A DNA stretch of 64,000 bases. Source: Capsicum annuum. Taxonomy: Eukaryota; Streptophyta; Magnoliopsida; Solanales; Solanaceae. Below, piece by piece: positions 59,184 through 64,000 of this stretch (positions are counted from its first letter, which is position 1; each line of letters starts with the position of its first letter). The position numbers and the translations under genes are program-made. The stretch is taken from positions 157,709,670-157,773,669 of the forward strand of contig NC_061115.1 of the NCBI RefSeq assembly GCF_002878395.1. The letters are read 5' to 3'. The notes under the pieces are model-generated. The model was not told the DNA's origin. It searched no databases and was given only the letters and a program-made list of their open reading frames with translations.

Positions 59184-61631
59184 TGTAATGCCCCGAGAAT
59201 ATACCCCGAATGTTAAACGGTGCTTACGACCCCGAAGGACCACAAGCTAACCCATGAATGATATCTGCTGTGACACTGACCAATAATACTAAAATAATTG
59301 GCTAAAGTGCCATAAGGTTCAAAATATCTAAAATACTGATAAAATATAGCATCTATAAAACTGAATACTATTTAAAAATCTAGTCTAAAAAACCTCTAAC
59401 TAAAACTGTCTGAAAGTGGAGTTGATGGGACACTCTCGCAACTAACTTCATGTAGTAAAATACTGCTAAGCTGAAGTACTGAAATAAAAGCATTTCTTCG
59501 ATAAATGAGGACTCACTGCTAAATCTGCTATTGTTGGCTAAATCTGGCTAAGCGCGGTCAGGAACTTGAGCGTTCGAACCTATGATATGAAATATCATAG
59601 TGCAAGAAATGGGTATGCGATCAGTATGTGGGAATGTATTGGTATGCTAAAGGAGGTAAGGCTGAATGGATGGTTTCATATACATGAACAATAACTAACT
59701 AAATGATATGCAAGAGCTGGATAACATACATGGAGGATCTGTAACTACTGAACATACTATATATACTGTAACTGAGTATATTGGAACTGAATCTGATAAT
59801 TGATAACTGAATATACTAATAATCTGAGTTACTGATAACTGAGTATCTGTATCTAATAGTCCTGATTTTGTAGAACTGAACTGAGTTCTATTCTGAAGAC
59901 TGAGACTAAAATTAAAACTGTGGGAGGTAATCATCAAATTGACATGCCCTAAATAAGATGAGATAACTGAACTGGGGTCTAATCTGTAACCCCAATTGGA
60001 AGGGTGTCAATACCGTACCATGGGTAATGACAACCTGAAGAGAAACCTTCCACTGGCAGGTTCCCTAAATAAGAATGACGGTACCCTCTACTGGTAGGTA
60101 GAGCACCTTATCAACCCTCAACTGGTAGGTTTAATGTCCCAACCTACGCTGGCAATGTATTTTTGGAACACAAGAATTGCTCCTAAGGATCACACCCTCT
60201 GCTGGCAGGTGAGCCCCCATCCTTGGGTTCACTCGGTGCTGAATCCTACTCCTAATTAAAAGACATTGAACTGTTATACTGGACTGAATTTACTAAGATT
60301 ACTGAGTTTTCCTAAGTTCTATAACTGACTAAATTCTACTGAGTTCTGTAACGGACTGAGACTACTACTGATCGTGACATGATTGATACTATTCTGTAAC
60401 TGACACTGGCTCTAAATAAATAGTTAAGTTATCGGGTATTAAATACCCTAGGATTTCATGGCATGAAAAGTAAAGAAAAACATAATCTTGAATAACAAAA
60501 CAATGTTCACTTGGTCATAATTCATTCATAGAGACATTTCATCAAACACTTGTAATGCGTTTACTTGTACATGAATAGGAAATACATGTTAGCATGCTAT
60601 AATGGAATTATTTCATTCTCATAGACAATTTATCAAACATATAAAAAACATACTTGGTTCATTAAATCATAAACACTTAGGGTTAACATGGTTACAACAA
60701 TCAACTTGCAAATTGAATGGTTTATCATGAATATCAGGTAATTCAATACATACTAGAATCAATTCTTGGAAATTGTAATCTAAATCATGGATTAAAACTC
60801 AAACAACAACATGAACATGAATTCAATCTAATACAAACATGGAAATCATACATCATAAATCCTATATTTTGAAAAAGGATTCTTAGGCTCCATGGAAGGT
60901 AAGGATCCGTGGATGAACATCTAAAATACCTTAATTCGATGAGTTCTTAGAGAAATTCTTGGGATTGACCTTGATTCATGAGATCTAGGGTTTGCTTTCT
61001 TGAGAGAGAATTGTCTTTTGATTTTGGGGAAAAGTGAATAATGAAGGGCTTTACACGTCTTTAGGGCTTAAATTCCACACCTGGGCAGAATAAAATCATG
61101 AGAAAAGACTATTTTAACCCTGGGCACAACATTAATTTTTCGTGAAATTTTCCCGATTTGGTCCCCTGGCATGACGCGCCATCGCGCCAGGCCACTGGAA
61201 AATGACGACTGAGATATTGGATGGTGGCACGATGCGGCGGTATCGCGTTACCACTTTGTTTGTGAACTGAAAGTGCACCGCAACGCGGTGGAATCGCGTT
61301 GGTACACAGGAAATTGACAATTGTGAACTGGGTCTATGGTGCGATGCACCAATATCATAGAGCAGCAGTGGAAATTGACAATTGCTATTTTAACACACTC
61401 CGTGATGCGCTAATGGCCTGAATGACGATGTTTAATGACTGAAACTTAAAATTGCCATAACTTCTTACCCGGTTGTCAGATTTAGGCGAATTTTATATTG
61501 TTGGAAAGCTAATTGAATTTCATAGCAATGGCAGGCTTAAATCTGTAAATTACTGAATATTTCAAAAATTTTATTTAGGATATCCCATCTACTGAGGGTT
61601 AATATAGGCTAGAAAAATATGGGGTATTACA
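59184..61631 (-). repeat. Element D 5' LTR (right)
   Basis: TGTAATGCCCC...GGGTATTACA, 2448 bp. Longer than the left copy mainly through a stretch at about 60290-60460 that the left copy lacks. The hairpin CACCGCAACGCGGTG is at 61276-61290. Confidence 0.88.
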
Positions 61632-63169
61632 ACGTATGTACTATGGTGAGTCGAACCTCCCTAGATATCAAGGTGACACAAGCACCAAATAATATAATAA
61701 GATTTGGGGGACTCGAACCCCCCAATCAAATGATATTAATAAAGGGAACTTAAACTACCTAGTCATATAGACCCCTACGTCGACCATTGCGGTTTCTAAT
61801 GTGGGTTCCTTGGGATCACCACTTTCACGACTAAGATACTCAACCCTCATTAAAGCGCAATTAAAAATATTTATCACACAATCCCTTTCATTGAACCACA
61901 ATACACATTTAGGAATACGTTGTTAGTATCGTTATACCAACTACACTTACAAGGTAACGTCAACATGCCACACAAATTATCTTTACATGGGGAATTCACA
62001 ACCCCATTCAATTTTACATTAGCTTAGGGAATTACATAACCCTATAAGGTTCAAGTCAAAATCATAATGCCATAGTTCAATTCTAGCATTTCTCATAATT
62101 AAAAACCAATTTAACAATATGGGGTTGGGGTCATAACTACTTTGAAAGTCAAAATTTTGGAAAATCACAATCCCTAACTCATTCACCATTATCATGCATC
62201 AAATTGAATTTAAAACCACTATTTAAACCTAACCCATGCAGGGACAAACACGAAATATCACATAAACAATAGTAATACAAAACCGTCATCCCATTTTATC
62301 AAAACCAATATAAATATCTCATGAACAATACTATATATCATATGCTTTTAACAAATTAACAGTCAGGGAAAAGTAACATGCCTGAAATACCAAGTTTCAC
62401 GGAAAAAATCCAACACTTAAGCACTTGGATGACTTACTTCTTGGAAACCCTAAGTATGGCTGCTTGAGAGAATTTGAGAGAGCCTTGAAAGTGTTTGATT
62501 ACATTAATGATGATATATAACTCCCTTAAGTGCTTTATGGACGTGGTAATTTAATTGGTCAAAGAGGTAATTGTCCAAAGTGCCCTTAAAATAAAAGCTT
62601 TAATTTAGTTGTTAATGACTACGAGTCAGTATATGACTCGTATAGACTCATTATAACTCGTCACCCTAAGTTGTAGCTAAGATAATTCCCAGGACACCCA
62701 CACACTATTGACCCTACAACTCAACTGGTACGACTCATAATGGGACCCTACGACTCATAGGGTCTAGTCATAGTCAACATGGAACTCAATTGGGTAAACA
62801 CTAGACACCCTACAATTTGTACGCAATAACTCAAGATAAGTCCTTATGACTCATAGTGAGCCACCTCGTGCTTAGAGTAGAACATTGGCACATACTTACT
62901 AATTTTGTTACGATTAGGTCCCTAGGACCCATCACGACTACCGATGACTCGTATCTCTAAGTCGTACTAAGTACAACAGCTCAACACCCATTCATTGGAT
63001 ACCTTAAGACTCGAATCACATGACCCATCAAGACACCCTATGAATCATAGGGGTAAGTCGTAGTCAAGACAATGATGATAAAATTTTAGAAATTTTCAAG
63101 GAACAAAAACCCAAGGCATTACATACTCCCCCTATTAGAATCATTCGTCTTCGAATGATAGGACAATGA

Positions 63170-63962
63170 ATTTATTAGAAAGATTTGATTCCAAACACAA
63201 CCACACTTACATTTAACAAAGATACAAAACAAGAATGTAAAGAAATATGAATATCACGCGCACGATTATCCAAAATGGGGAACAAAAACAGATATTTGGA
63301 CTTCATGCACTCCTCGGCTTCCCAAGTAACTTCCACAACCTTTTGGTTCCTCCAAATAACCTTTATCGAAGCCATGTCCTTAGTCCACAACAGACGTACT
63401 TACTAATCCAAAATCCCAACTGAGATATCCTCACAAGACAAGGAACCAAAAATAACCACGTCATCCAAAGGAACAACCATTGAAGGATCACCCACACACT
63501 TACTAAAACTTAAAATATGAAACACTGGATGAATGGAGATCAAGCTAGAGGGCACCCAAATTCATATGAAACATTACAGACTCTCTTCAAGACTAAGTAC
63601 AAACCAACATGACGGGGACTAAGCTTTCCCTTTTTACCAAACCGCATCACTTCCTTCATAGGGGACACCTTCAAGAACACCCAATCACCAATACTTAACT
63701 CCAACTCCCTTCGCCTAATATTTGCATAAAACTTTTGGAGACTTTAGGTGGTATTAAGTCTATCTAGAATCACCTTCACCTTCTCCATGGCTTGGTGAAC
63801 CAAATCAGGACCAAATAACTTATTCTCACAAACCCCAAATCACACAATAGGAGACCTATAACTCCTACTATATATGGCCTCAAACAGAGCCATACTAATG
63901 CTAGTATGATAACGTTGTTGTAGGAAAATTCTATGATTGGGAAGTGGTCAACCCAACTACCA
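63170..63962 (-). pseudogene. Element C2 integrase C-terminus and chromodomain, broken
   Basis: The 71-codon piece 63175-63390 carries the chromodomain core IKVIWRNQKVVEVTWEAEE. Upstream on the minus strand, integrase C-terminal sequence (KKGKLSPRHVG near 63600-63650, YSRSYRSPIV near 63840-63870) is visible with stops. The sequence is cut at 63962 by a probable CACTA end. Confidence 0.75.
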
Positions 63963-64000
63963 CACTACAAAAATGAGTTTAATTGAGTGGGTTAATTTTA
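63963..64000. mobile_element. Probable CACTA (En/Spm) transposon terminus
   Basis: CACTACAAAAATGAG starts where the integrase homology to element C (CCAACTACCACTAAAATC, near 51130) breaks off. CACTACAA is the hallmark terminal repeat of CACTA elements. The predicted 3-bp target duplication is CCA (63960-63962). The other end is outside the window. Confidence 0.55.

Larger units (their letters stand above)
54935..61631 (-). mobile_element. Gypsy element D, gag only, pol deleted
   Basis: 6697 bp, same LTR family as B. LTRs 54935-57242 and 59184-61631. Flanks ACGCA (54930-54934) and ACGTA (61632-61636) are a target duplication with one C/T change. The internal region (57243-59183) is only 1.94 kb against 5.2 kb in B. 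It keeps gag, the primer site and the polypurine-tract side, but no RT, RNase H or integrase. Any past movement in this form needed proteins from a relative. Confidence 0.88.
54565..63123 (-). repeat. Element C2 3' LTR (left), split by D
   Basis: Pieces 54565-54934 and 61637-63123. The U3 side (62610-63065) has about ten variants of CTACGACTCATAGGGT, more than in element C. Confidence 0.8.
43283..64000 (-). mobile_element. Gypsy element C (chromovirus), nested host, runs past the window
   Basis: A minus-strand element with left LTR 43283-50249 (interrupted by the copia element), internal region 50250-54434, and right LTR starting at 54435 but interrupted after 130 bp by element C2. The remainder of its right LTR should lie beyond 64000. 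Left flank ATAAA (43278-43282). Domain order is gag, RT, RNase H, integrase, chromodomain; the zinc knuckle and protease are missing. The interval given includes the nested insertions. Confidence 0.8.
54565..64000 (-). mobile_element. Gypsy element C2, related to C, partial in window
   Basis: A minus-strand element inserted in the right LTR of C. Left LTR is 54565-63123 with element D inside; the internal region starts at 63124 and leaves the window. Begins TGTCGGGACCC, ends CATTACA. Polypurine tract at 63124-63137 (AGGGGGAGTA on the minus strand). LTR length without D is about 1.86 kb. Confidence 0.82.

Noticed and set aside
61700..61730. GGGGACTCGAACCCCCC looks like a tRNA T-arm/box B on the minus strand
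   Set aside because: No A-box, anticodon arm or acceptor stem fits upstream on the minus strand. It lies inside the C2 LTR and is a chance palindrome.

Overview
The window is plant nuclear DNA built almost entirely of transposable elements. It is AT-rich and holds chromodomain-bearing Ty3/gypsy elements with LTRs of about 2-3 kb, a Ty1/copia element with the plant initiator-Met primer site, Athila/TAT-style remnants and an endogenous plant pararetrovirus (family Caulimoviridae). This mix, and the solendovirus-like virus, point to a nightshade (Solanaceae: Capsicum, Solanum or Nicotiana type). That assignment is inference. I found no intact host gene, tRNA, rRNA or CRISPR. A 100-N run at 30300-30399 is an assembly gap.

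Layout. 1-4056: unassigned and low-complexity DNA, then what looks like the 3' end of an Athila-like element. 4057-about 5280: its LTR. About 5285-17003: a 100-bp tandem array split by gypsy element A (5969-16177, minus strand, TSD TACGT). 17004-20688: more short-period tandem repeats. 20689-30615: gypsy element B (minus), whose right LTR is cut off at about 30615. About 30616-36996: pararetrovirus fragment (plus) in the order movement protein, two retropepsin-like domains, reverse transcriptase, RNase H, viroplasmin-like ORF, promoter, leader and small ORFs. The capsid gene is absent. 36997-43282: unassigned DNA, a roughly 2-kb inverted-repeat (fold-back, MULE-like) element, a 249-bp MITE and a small tandem array.

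43283 to the end is a nest. Gypsy element C (minus) has a copia element (43388-48217, plus, TSD AACAA) inside its left LTR. A related gypsy element, C2, sits inside its right LTR. Gypsy element D (54935-61631, minus, pol deleted) sits inside the left LTR of C2. The window ends at what looks like a CACTA transposon terminus (63963) inside the C2 integrase.

All five gypsy elements lie on the minus strand and are broken by stops, frameshifts or deletions. Only the copia element looks young: its two 152-bp LTRs differ at one base. Its gag-pol frame nevertheless carries one stop codon and one frameshift. The most unusual content is the pararetrovirus fragment, with a tandem pair of protease-like domains and duplicated small ORFs, and the 690-bp higher-order pattern in the tandem array, which stays in phase across the 10-kb element A insertion.
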